A stretch of DNA of 64,000 bases, from NCBI RefSeq assembly GCF_001949145.1, contig NW_019091404.1:963047-1027046 (forward strand). Reading direction: 5' to 3'. The stretch's first letter is position 1, and each line of letters starts with the position of its first letter. The notes beneath the pieces are model-generated. The model saw nothing but the letters and a program-made list of their open reading frames with translations. It made no database searches and was not told where the DNA came from. The stretch comes from Acanthaster planci (lineage: Eukaryota; Echinodermata; Asteroidea; Valvatida; Acanthasteridae). Of this stretch, positions 37,301-46,978 are shown piece after piece. Position numbers and translations under genes: made by a program.

Positions 37301-37620
37301 ACGAACGTCCAGTGTTGGAGCTGAACCACTTTGACAGCCTTCATTTCTGGCCACATTAGCTGATATTGTACCGGCTGCTGATAAAACGTTAATAATAGGA
37401 TAGGCCTAACCCCAAGCGAGTACATCCACTCACAATATTTGAAGTTAAAGAGCAGATCTAACTGTTTAGAAACTTAATCTTCTGCCACCAACCGTCAGTG
37501 GAAAATTTAGGCTGATTGAAATGCTTCCAATGGATGATATCAGGCAGGAATAATGGATTAAAAAACAGAAGAGGACGGACAAACATGAAAACAGTGCGCA
37601 GGGTGTTTAGTGATGAGTCG

Positions 37621-37654
37621 GCTCGGCCCGATCGGCGGCTCGGCCCGATCGGCG
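37621..37654. repeat. Perfect 17-bp tandem duplication
   Basis: GCTCGGCCCGATCGGCG occurs twice head to tail, 37,621-37,637 and 37,638-37,654. GC-rich against AT-rich flanks. Confidence 0.9.
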
Positions 37655-40600
37655 GCACGGCAGTGTTTGCCAGAATCTGAGGAAACCTAAGAGAACATAC
37701 TGACAAGAAATTATCATTTCTTCCAACGAGTCTGTACGTGGTTGAACCGAGGAATCGCGAAGATCGGGTCCCTATAGGCCTACCCCAGCTTTCGAGGGAC
37801 CGCCCCAGGCAGTGGTAACAACTTGTCTGCGGTAGCCAGCTATACCCAAAGGGAACTCGCTGCATCTCGACTCAGCGGTCCAGGCTCCAATTGCATCTCA
37901 GGCACGTTCCCGTTTCTCGGTGATAATTTGATTAGAAATCAAAATGACAGGACGGCCCACCAAAATGTCTAATCATATCTTTTTCCCCCTCCAGTTTATG
38001 TACATTGTGATATGCCAGAGGCGCACTGCCTTTACTATTTGCTTTGCTCTCATAGTTGTCCACAATCTTCAGCATCGCGAGAAAATTCCGCATTCGATAC
38101 GATCGATCTTTTTTTAATAAAAATTCCTTGTCCCCGTCACCGCTCTATTCATTCTGTTTTTGCTCTGCTTAGGCCTATGCTGTCGCTCACGATGCGTGCT
38201 CGTTTTCTTTCCTGATAAAACGTTTTCCCCTAACCTTGCGATTTCCTTTTCACGTCATAGTTTTAATTAATACCACGGTATTGCTTCCTTCTGTAATCGG
38301 CATTTAGTTGACTTACACAATGATCGTTCTTTTCACATACTCGCGGTATTTCACTCTTTCCCGTTTTAGAGACAATCGTTGGAGGCTATCTCTAAAATTC
38401 CCGGGGCATTCGGCCCGTCCTTGGGGCCGCATTTATTACCCCATGGCTCAGCCAACTACAATGAGCACCCGTTCGTGCCAACCCAAATGTGACCCAAGAT
38501 GTCGAATTAAAAAGAGATTAAACGATTGTTGGCGACCCTATCTGATCAATCATAACGAAACGGGTACCGTGATCAAAGCCGGGCGGTATACCGACTGACG
38601 TGACGTGACCCCCGGGCACCCGAGGCCCTCCAAGGCCCTAAGCCGTTCCAGGGTCCCTTGATCGATGTTTTGGGGTTCGGGGATTTTGGCTTCGCCAATG
38701 TTTAACCGTTAGAACTTAATTTCTGCCCATCTTATTGAAACGGACACAGCCAGCCCGCTAAGCCAATAAATTCAGCGACACAAACTGCTTGAAGTTCAAG
38801 AGGGGAGATGTTTCCTCTCAGTACATATTCTGGCCGGTTTATGGTCATTGCCTGCGGTGACTTGTTCGGCATCATATTGGTCATTAAACTCTCAGAACGA
38901 TTTGAAAGGAAATACGCCTGATTCAAAGACATTTGTCATGATGACATCTAACTACTCTAATAAACTTGTGGATATCACACATGCACGATTGAAGATTTTC
39001 AGGGGCCCTGGTTCCTTTTCTTTCTTTCTTTTTTATCGGGAAGACGGAGACCTGTTCTCCAAAAAGGGGAAGATGCGGCTATTCTGTGCTCTCAGAATCT
39101 TTGAGCCACCGGTCGAAATCCAAGCGAAGGCAGACCCGGGCAGAAAAAAGCTGCAAGGACGCACATCAGGAGGATCATGAAGAGTGCTCCATTAGATATC
39201 GATGAGGCAGTAATAATCCTCAGTCCAAGGATTAGCGGGCCCTTCGCTCGTCCACCCATGAGGGCTGGTGGCCTCCCCGTACTAGCGCGTGGCAAGCTCG
39301 AGGTCTGTGGCGGGCTGTATGCACGGCGATAGCCAGCACTCAACTCGAAGCCGCTAATCCGGTCTTATCTGTTGTCATCCAACAACCACGCAGCACGACA
39401 GGTGGAACTTCTCCAGCCGTGATCCAAGTTAACCTCCGTCTTCGCTTACTGACACCCCCAAATAATACGCCGTGCACAACACAACGACCTTAACCTTTTC
39501 CCCTCTCGTTTTATCTGTTTGTGAAGGTTTTCAGAGGAGGACAATCGTGTGTAGCCTCTTTTCAAGTCTACACTTTGGTCGAACATAAAGTTGTTGAAAG
39601 CGCATAGGCCTACAGTTAGTACATTTCGCTAGGAATTGGCGTAGGGCATCATGAGAGGGTAAACCAATCGCTGGAAAGTCTAATTACTGCCGAGTTTTCT
39701 TTCCCTGTCGTGGTAAAGGCACACCCTTGCCCTCAGCCACACAAGTTTTTAAATTAATGCCCAACCTGCCGTGAACCACATATCGATCATTGATCATAAG
39801 CGTGAACAATATCCCACTCGAATGGAGAACTTGACGAACTGCAGTTCTTGCAACGGAGCAGATGCGTGGAACTAGACCACACTGCAGGGAGTACGTACCG
39901 TTTCCAAGGCACCGTCCGTGGAACGTGACCGGCACGTTTTAATCTCGTGTTGTGTTTACAATAGACAAGCGAGTGAATAACGAAAAAAATCGAAAGCCGG
40001 TTGACCACACTCTGGACAGCCGTCCATTTGAGTTGACCTTGTGACCACAGTCGGCCAACCCAAGTCAAGAGCTGTGACTTATTTGCTTCACAACCCCCCC
40101 CCCAACTTTTTGACGCGAACTTTGCGGTTTTTCGAGAGAATTCCAATTCGTTTTTCCCCCCTTTGGACCAAAGACTCGTTTTGGCCAGGGAGGTGAATGA
40201 AGTGCACGGTGGCTTAATGACGCGCTGACAGGAAAATGGAACCGAGGTCAAGTCTTGGTCCTTTTCCTTTTCCTTTTCGGGGGGGGGGGGCTAAATTCGC
40301 GACAGTTTGCAATTTTCAGCTGCTGTTCGCTGCCACAAGCAGATGTGGCTTGTGCTACCATGTAGGTTGAGATTAATTCTTAACAATACGAGCCAAAAAC
40401 TACTTGGACAAAATATTAAATATCTGAAAGATGTTGATCTCGAGGTTTTGCGTTCTCTAGGCATTTTTAGTCCTTCGAAGGTAACCCATGACGGATCGAT
40501 CATTTACTTATTGAAAAACGTTTTTTTGACAACATATGCACCTCCGAGACATGTCAGCATGCACCGAGCATGGGCTTTTAAATGCAGCACTGAACCAATT

Positions 40601-41136
40601 TGATTTATCTTTAAAGAGTTAATGGGGCCCCCAGAACATTGAATTGAGATTGGCATGAAGTAGGCATTGCATTGGCATATATATACATTACTCAAGCACG
40701 GAGGAAGGAAGACATTTGCCAAGCATTACCGCACAACGGACCCCTTCTTGGCGCGTCCAGTGCGCTGAATTTCGATTTCCACTAATCGAGGAGGGAAAAC
40801 TAAGCAACCGAGCATTTTAATGCCTGGATGTTGGCATCCTCGTTCATCCAATTCTGCAATAAACGTGCGGAGCGAGGATGCGAACATCCGCAATATTGTC
40901 AGCTTCTTTGCCTGCCCGGAAACGTTGCCCAGGCTGACGAGTAATGGTGTAACTGATCGGCTGAAATTTCAATTCCTCTCAGTATGCCATCTGCGATTAT
41001 TTTTATTGGTTTTTTTTTGGGGGGGGGGACAACCGCCCATTTGGAATTTCTGAGATTTTCAGGACATCCTGATGACCTTACGGACAGACAAAATTGACAG
41101 CGGAGTGAGAGACCGTGGAGCGAGTGCGAGCGTTCG

Positions 41137-41769
41137 TTCCCACGGATCGCGTCCGAGGTGTGGGCTCGCTCTCCCGGGGCCGAATTTATCACCTGTGAAA
41201 CGGCGTAAGAGCCCCGTAAATCACCGCTGGACCGCAGACCGGAGCGTGAAACGCATGGCATGGGCCGTAAATATGTCGAGAGCATCTGCCAGATTCTTTG
41301 ATTTTCGCCCGCTGTTACCGGGTGTCGCCAACGGTTCACTCAGTGTCCGTGATTCAATCTTCACAGTGACCAGTGTTACTGTTAAACACCTGCAGAATTC
41401 TACCAACTACTCCGACTCTCCCCCACCCTTTAAAGCTGGTGGTGATTGTTTAATATAGGTTAACAGATTATTGCAATCGTCAATTAATTTTGCCAGATAT
41501 AAGTAGTGTTGGGGGAGTGCAATTCAGTGTCAATTTCATAAGATGGTAACTCATTACATTGACCAAATCAGGACTTCTCACAAAGGTTGACCGTCAGTTG
41601 AGAGAATCTCTTTTTAAAGGTTAAAAACGGACCTCGAAATATGGCCCTACGAAGCTGTAAAGGAAACCACAATGATTCAAACAGGTTCCTCTAAGAAGGT
41701 GGTAAATTTATGCCAAAGAAGAAGACAGGCGAGTCAATGCCATTGCCAGACCTTGGCAAACCGTGGGAA
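41137..41769. promoter_or_regulatory. CSL/Su(H) motif cluster, 630 bp
   Basis: TTCCCACGG (minus CCGTGGGAA) at 41,137-41,145, TTCTCACA (minus TGTGAGAA) at 41,575-41,582 and CCGTGGGAA at 41,761-41,769 (+). The first and last sit in CpG-rich patches. This is the densest CSL group in the right half apart from 58.7 kb, and a candidate distal enhancer. Confidence 0.4.
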
Positions 41770-42466
41770 AGTCCACTAAGCTGGACTCACTCTATACAAG
41801 GCGCAGTGACTGTCGAGGGACTGGCGGTTAATGGGCCGGTGATTAGGTTTTCAATGCTCGCCAAGGACTGCTCCGTCCGTGCGGACACCGGCGAGCCCCC
41901 GTGACGGGTCGCACCTGCCCCACCGCGAATCGAGCAGGGAGGCCAGCCTTGATGAGCACGCTCTCGAGGCTCGACTGAGCGGAAAGGTAAATATTGGGAC
42001 AATAATTTCCCCTCCCTCCCTCTGCACGGCGTGCGCATTTCTTCGACTGAATCTCTTCCATATTATTTCAAGTCAAATTAATGAGGCAACCTATCACGAC
42101 TCGAAATCATCGAACCTTCTCTGGAGCACGAATGTTGCCAGAATCACATCAGGGGTCACCGGGCCTTGAGGGCTTGTCCTCCGTTCGTCCCGTCTGAAAA
42201 ATCGGGTGTTTCCCCGCCTATTTATTTTCTCATGTCTTTTTCACGAACTCTGGCAGGCGTCCCTGAATGGTACCCAAATGCTTCGCACTTATAAAAGCAA
42301 CCTCCACTTTTGCATTGCATTTCCGGGTTTGACTAAATCCCAAAATTTGGTCATTACACCCCCCAGAAACACTTCTCTCAAAAAGCGACCCCCTACTCAT
42401 ATTCGTGAATCTATCCTTGTTTGTCCGATCATCGGAGGTTGGAAACCTACTGCTGTATCAGTTGTC

Positions 42467-42680
42467 AAGTGCCGGTTATGGCGTGCAAAGTTAACATTTA
42501 ATCCCGGAACAGAGATATCTCTATTATTAATAAATATATCTCTATTCCTAGACGTGCCAAGTTAATATTTATTCACGGAATAGAGATACCTCTTTTCCTA
42601 ATAGAGATATCTCTATTAAGAATAGACATATCTGTATACGCGGATTAAAATGTTAACTTGGCACGCCATAGCCAGTACTT
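42467..42680. mobile_element. MITE with TATGGCGTGC inverted ends
   Basis: The left end has TATGGCGTGCAAAGTTAACA. The reversed right end has TATGGCGTGCCAAGTTAACA, giving terminal inverted repeats of about 40 bp in a 214-bp element. Inside are two perfect copies of the palindrome AGAGATATCTCT (42,511-42,522 and 42,603-42,614) plus decayed versions, and a third internal copy of GTGCCAAGTTAA. Strong secondary structure, no coding capacity. Target-site duplication not evident. Confidence 0.85.
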
Positions 42681-44268
42681 TGGGGCCCGAGACCTCGAGT
42701 TGAATTCGACAGGTCTTGGGTTCCAACCCAACAGAATGAATTGTCATTTTGCCGCACGTAGTATGTCTACTGGCTAGGCGCTCTGTTGCCAATGACTCTC
42801 TTCCATCTTAAGATTCCACATTTTAAGTTCTTTGTCAATAGCCACAAAGCCGCCGAATCCGGATATTTCGCAGTTGAAATGTGCCAAAATCGAAAAAAAT
42901 TCTGTGGCCCTGCCACAACCGAATGGTGATGGTGCATGTATTAGCCTTGATGCGTGGAGTCAATCGGCTTGCTAGGCCCAGAGGATTACACAACAAACAT
43001 AAATAATGTTCAAAGATCGGCGCATCACCGGTCAACCTTGCCGACCTAGATGACAATAAATCCCCAACCGCCGCGGACAATCCCGATCAGGACGGTGTCA
43101 AAAAGCCCGTTGCACCTGTCCCTATTAGTAGTCTGGCAAGGTCAACATCGAAACGGACAAATTGGATTACAGCTGGAACGTCCAGGTGTTGTCCAACTAG
43201 GCAATGAACCTTGAAATGGAGACATTCAAACTCGTATCAACAGAATCTGATATTATGCGGTTATGTTTCTAGTGCAGGCCGTTATTTCGTGGGCGTCTAT
43301 AACGAATACTTTCGAAGTATTCAGTTACGAAAATAAGTACGCCACGAGTACTTTTTTGACACTATTTATTTATACGCCCCAATCTAGATATTTCTTTTTG
43401 ACAAACGGTATCTGTGGTAAATGTATGCAGGAGCTGTCGACTAAGCTTGAACCTAACCGGAATATATCCTATCTGATATCCTTTGACAACTACAGCGGGA
43501 AAGGTGAAAACCTCATTTCAAACAACGGAAACCAAAATTGTTCCTACATTGGTTACCCAGGTTATCTGTTTGGACCGCGTTGAGCAAGGATACTTATGAC
43601 ACTGAAGCAATTTCTGATCAAACGGAAATGAAATCAATTATATATGATATTTTTGCTTTATCGTTATCTTCGCTAAGTCGACAGGAGGCCGCCAAGTCAG
43701 CAAATAAAAGTCTTATACGTTTCATAAGCTGTGACCTATTTCTTGTGGCCTTTAGCAACACCAAAAACGACCTTTCTGGCGTTTCAAAATGCAGCCTGCC
43801 AATCATAGCTCGTGTGAACTGGGTCGTGATATAAGCCGACAATAAGCTCACGTTTTCTATGAACGCAGTATTGTATCAACGCTTCGGCGTCATTGACAAA
43901 GAAAGACTACAGGTTGGAATGGACCTGTCGACAAGCGATATTGTAGTGCCTATTATTGTACTGGGCAGCAAATCGGGACAAATTTAAGGAATGTATTTTT
44001 TCACCTTTCAGGCAGTACAGTTGAAAAATCATAATTAACCTCAATTAAAAATCAAGGCTAAGACCTGGCGAGTGTTTGGTCAACATTCACACACTCAGTA
44101 TTGCAAGAGCTAGGGGAGGAAAAACCAGTATTCAGACAACCATAGTGTTATGGTGAGGGTAGCTTTGGTTAAAAAAAGAGTCCCGCTTGAAATAGGCCTT
44201 AGGGAAGGGAGTTGTAAAGAAAAGAATCGTTGTCCGGCCAGTGATAGAAACAAAATGTGATCCGGTCT
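42681..44268. other. Intergenic, no gene recognised
   Basis: Directly after the MITE there is a B-box-like TTGGGTTCCAACCCAA (about 42,716-42,731), which is a perfect inverted repeat, but no convincing A box. A 106-codon frame at 43,263-43,583 has no recognised domain. Confidence 0.45.
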
Positions 44269-44620
44269 CACGCGGTGCGTGGTGGGGCCACTCCCGGAAA
44301 ACGTGGTGACTGCGACCGCCGACAACTCGACGGGACCGCGCGGGGTTCAAAAAGCCGCGCGAAAATCACGCCCACGTGCGCACCACGTGTCGCGAGTGTG
44401 GCCGACAGGAGCCGACCACCGTATGCTGTGTAGGGCGCTAGCGCGCACGGACGGCAAATGATCGCGCCAGCCGTTCGGGGCAGGGGGCCCCCGGGGGGCC
44501 GGGGTTGGGCATGCGGGGCTCGCCACGTGTGGGACTGGGGTCGGGCCGGTCTCGGATGAATGGCCCTTTTGTCTCTGCACGAATTCCCGTGGTTTTTGCG
44601 ACAGGAAATTGTCCAGCCAT
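44269..44620. promoter_or_regulatory. CpG-rich E-box cluster
   Basis: A strongly CpG-rich island of about 350 bp with three CACGTG sites (44,373-44,378, 44,384-44,389 and 44,524-44,529) and one CACGCG (44,269-44,274). These are site types bound by Hes/Hey and other bHLH proteins. It could be a distal enhancer, or a promoter of an unseen transcript. No coding exon could be recognised; the antisense frames here look like products of GC-rich sequence. Confidence 0.4.
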
Positions 44621-44895
44621 TTTTAATACTCAGCACCTAGGGGTGCGGACGGCCCGTATACCAGCTGGTGTGTCACAGTTTGGGAATTTCTATTCATTTC
44701 GTGCCCCTGAATGGCATAAATTATCGGGAGGGACCCACTCGACTGCCTCCGGAGTTTCAAGAACAGTTCCCTCATTGTCATTGTCAGATAACCGAATTTT
44801 TAACTCGTATATACAACCTCCAAATGATTCCTTTCAATAGGCCTATACCAGGAAAAAATCCATTTAGGTCAAAACATATATATATGCTAAATTCC

Positions 44896-45065
44896 GGGGT
44901 GTGAGTGGTCACTTAAAATTCAATATGAAACAAACCTAGCAAAAAGCTTAAATGTAAAAAGTCTAAATACTTTTGTACAGACAAGGTGTACACAAAAGCT
45001 GAAACACAGGGTCAACATTTACACAAAAAAGCTGAAATCAGCAAGAAGCTGAATTCTCACACCCC
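44896..45065. mobile_element. MITE with GGGGTGTGAG ends
   Basis: The left end GGGGTGTGAGTGGTCA and the reversed right end GGGGTGTGAGAATTCA form inverted repeats. The interior repeats AAGCTGAAATCAGC-type and ACAAAAGCT words. 170 bp, no open frame. The text TAAATT flanks both sides at a short distance but not as a clean duplication. The CSL-like TTCTCACA at 45,054-45,061 is part of the right end. Confidence 0.7.
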
Positions 45066-45406
45066 TGTAAATTACAATCTCAAAGGTTCCATTTTTTTCC
45101 TGAAAATTATTCCCAGAGAACCTGTTTGATAACAGTAAAATGTCAGCGGTGCAAACTGCCACCAAACACAGGAAATTGATTAATGTACTTGTGACAAAAG
45201 TCGGTATTTTGTTCTCTCCTGCAGGGGCCCGGAGAGATTTGGGCGTGAACATTCTTGTTTTCTTGGAAACCTATCTACAAAAAACAGAATCAGCAACATT
45301 GATATAAGGGAAAAGAAGAAAAGAAGTTGTTTTGATATGAACGTGTCAAAGGTATAATCCACCTGCCCAGTTTTGTATCTCATGAAAAAGGTATAAAAAA
45401 AGAATT

Positions 45407-45510
45407 TGCCGAAACCCGGGACAATTCAGAACTCATGCGAGTTCTCCGGGATTTGAACCAGGGACCTTTAGATCTTCAGTCTAACGCTCTCCCAACTGAG
45501 CTATTTCGGC
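45407..45510 (-). tRNA. tRNA-Phe(GAA) with 31-nt T-arm insertion
   Basis: On the minus strand from 45,510: GCCGAAA acceptor, TAGCTCAGTTGG A box, D arm closed by GCTC/GAGC, anticodon arm TTAGACTGAAGATCTAA (GAA anticodon) and B box GGTTCAAATCC. The 3' end CCCGGGTTTCGGCA pairs exactly with the acceptor, and a T7 Pol III terminator (45,395-45,401) follows 6 nt later. Everything matches animal tRNA-Phe except 31 extra nt in the 3' part of the T arm. The insert consists of a hairpin (AGAACTC-GCAT-GAGTTCT) plus GAATTG and a repeated TCCCGG. The mature tRNA could not fold normally unless the insert is removed. It is either a tRNA pseudogene or an unusual gene; A and B boxes and terminator are intact. 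Confidence 0.85.
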
Positions 45511-46805
45511 ATACGACCACGAGAGGCAATTCCTTCAGCCTAGTTCCCAGTATATACAGGCCACGGATGAGTCATGCTCGTAGAGTTAATAAGCGCATGC
45601 GTATACTGGTATTCATCCGTAACAATGCATGTAGAATCATGGATCAAAGGGCAGAACTTGAGAGCCGATCGATCTATGTCAGTGTGTATTGCGCGCGGCA
45701 AAGCCGGTTATATCCTCATATCACTTGATAAAAGATTTGCTGTCTGTTGTTTTGTCCCAAGCCCATTTCATGATTAAATTTGTCAAACGTATTGTAATAT
45801 CAGATTTTTGGGATGCGTCTCCTGTGCACGTGATCTTCCGAGTCGAGTATGGTCGGCCAAACTTTGGAAACACTTGCATTTTAATGTTCGCTCTTTTGTC
45901 CCAAATTATTAAGGCGTCATTCTTTACACGCTTCAACGGGATTCTAGAATCTTTTATTTTGTTTCTACCCATGATCACATGTGCGCGTCTTATGTTAACG
46001 TACACATGTTCACTGAATACGAAAAGGTGGGTGTTGCTTCATTTTGCTCTGTCGATTGAGGGCCCATCGAGTGGACTTTAACCAGTGCACAATTTCTTGC
46101 TCCTTGTACAAAAAATGCACCATTTTAAAACTACAGTAGCTATCAATACAACACTGCTCAAAAGTCAAATGCATGGGGTCAACATTTCGAGCCTTACCAG
46201 ATCCTTTGTAAAACAAATATCTTCGGGAGTTGTCGTCTTTGGACGAAAAACAAGCCCTCGGCAAATTCCTTGGAGATGCAGTCACTCTAATTCTGAAGGA
46301 GGGAGAGGCACATTCCAATGGCATGCGTACGGATTCCACGTGCCACGATTACATCTGCGTTAATTACTGGGCTACCGCAGTCGCCTCACCGGGCCCGCCG
46401 TGGAACGGCGCGTAATCCCCCGAGTGAAAACGGAGGGGGCGTGCCGGGAGCTATTAGCGTTTCACACCGCCACGGACAAAGTCCTCCTTGTTGCTTTTCC
46501 CGAGCTATTGAGGGGTGGGCAAACCTATTAGCCCTGGTAATTGAGGAAAACTGGCTTTTTTCGGAGAGGTTTAGGGCCAGAACAATAGGCCCTTGATGGC
46601 TCAGTCGAAAAACAGGTCCCAAACTTTAAGCCTGAGAAGAAAACGATCCGTTTACCAGCTTCTTTTACATGCATAATAAGTAGCGGACAGCAGCCAGCAA
46701 TTCTTCTGAATGGCGTGCAAACTGAAACGAAGTGGCGCTTTTTACCGTTTGAAAGGCCACTACTGTCCGCCTGTGCGTACCAACGAGTCGAATTGAGTTC
46801 ATATG
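45511..46805. other. Intergenic, no gene recognised
   Basis: No gene seen. A patch at 46,290-46,560 contains several homeodomain-type words (CTATTAG, GGTAATTGAGG) in GC-richer sequence and might be a regulatory element. Low confidence. Confidence 0.4.
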
Positions 46806-46978
46806 CGGCAAGGTATGAGACGGAGAGAACCCCCCTTGCTTTGTGTTGGTCATTGTCTCGCAGGAATCTGGGGAATTCCTTTCAGACATCTTGGGGGGAT
46901 GTGTTAAGTAACAACAGTCTGAAATGTGTATAGGGATTGGACATTTGGGGGGGGTAGCCCTCGGTCTCATTTCTTGCT
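46806..46978. mobile_element. MITE, copy B of the two-copy family
   Basis: The left end GGCAAGGTATGAGACGGAGA and the reversed right end AGCAAGAAATGAGACCGAGG form inverted repeats. 173 bp long, against 175 bp for copy A at 814-988. Shared interior blocks include TTTGTGTTGGTCATTGT and GGGGGGATGTGTTA, in the same orientation. The arms are more diverged from each other than those of copy A, suggesting an older insertion. Confidence 0.75.

Larger units (their letters stand above)
25359..42466. other. 17-kb non-coding stretch
   Basis: No coding exon or RNA gene recognised in about 17 kb. It contains CSL words at 28,335, 41,137, 41,575 and 41,762, a CTCF-like word at 29,640, a hairpin at 31,304, and GC-rich patches at about 28,270-28,700, 36,040-36,320, 41,090-41,320 and 41,730-42,060. 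TAGGCCTA words are frequent between 35 and 40 kb. Open frames of 60-155 codons look like chance frames. Confidence 0.5.

Noticed and set aside
42700-42760. tRNA-like B box after the 42.5-kb MITE
   Set aside because: GGTTCCAACCC misses the B-box consensus at two positions, and no A box or acceptor pairing was found.
43263-43583. 106-codon + strand frame
   Set aside because: No recognisable domain or splice context; length is within the chance range for this sequence.
45435-45728. 97-codon + strand frame over the tRNA
   Set aside because: It is the antisense translation of the tRNA-Phe gene, a known source of false proteins.
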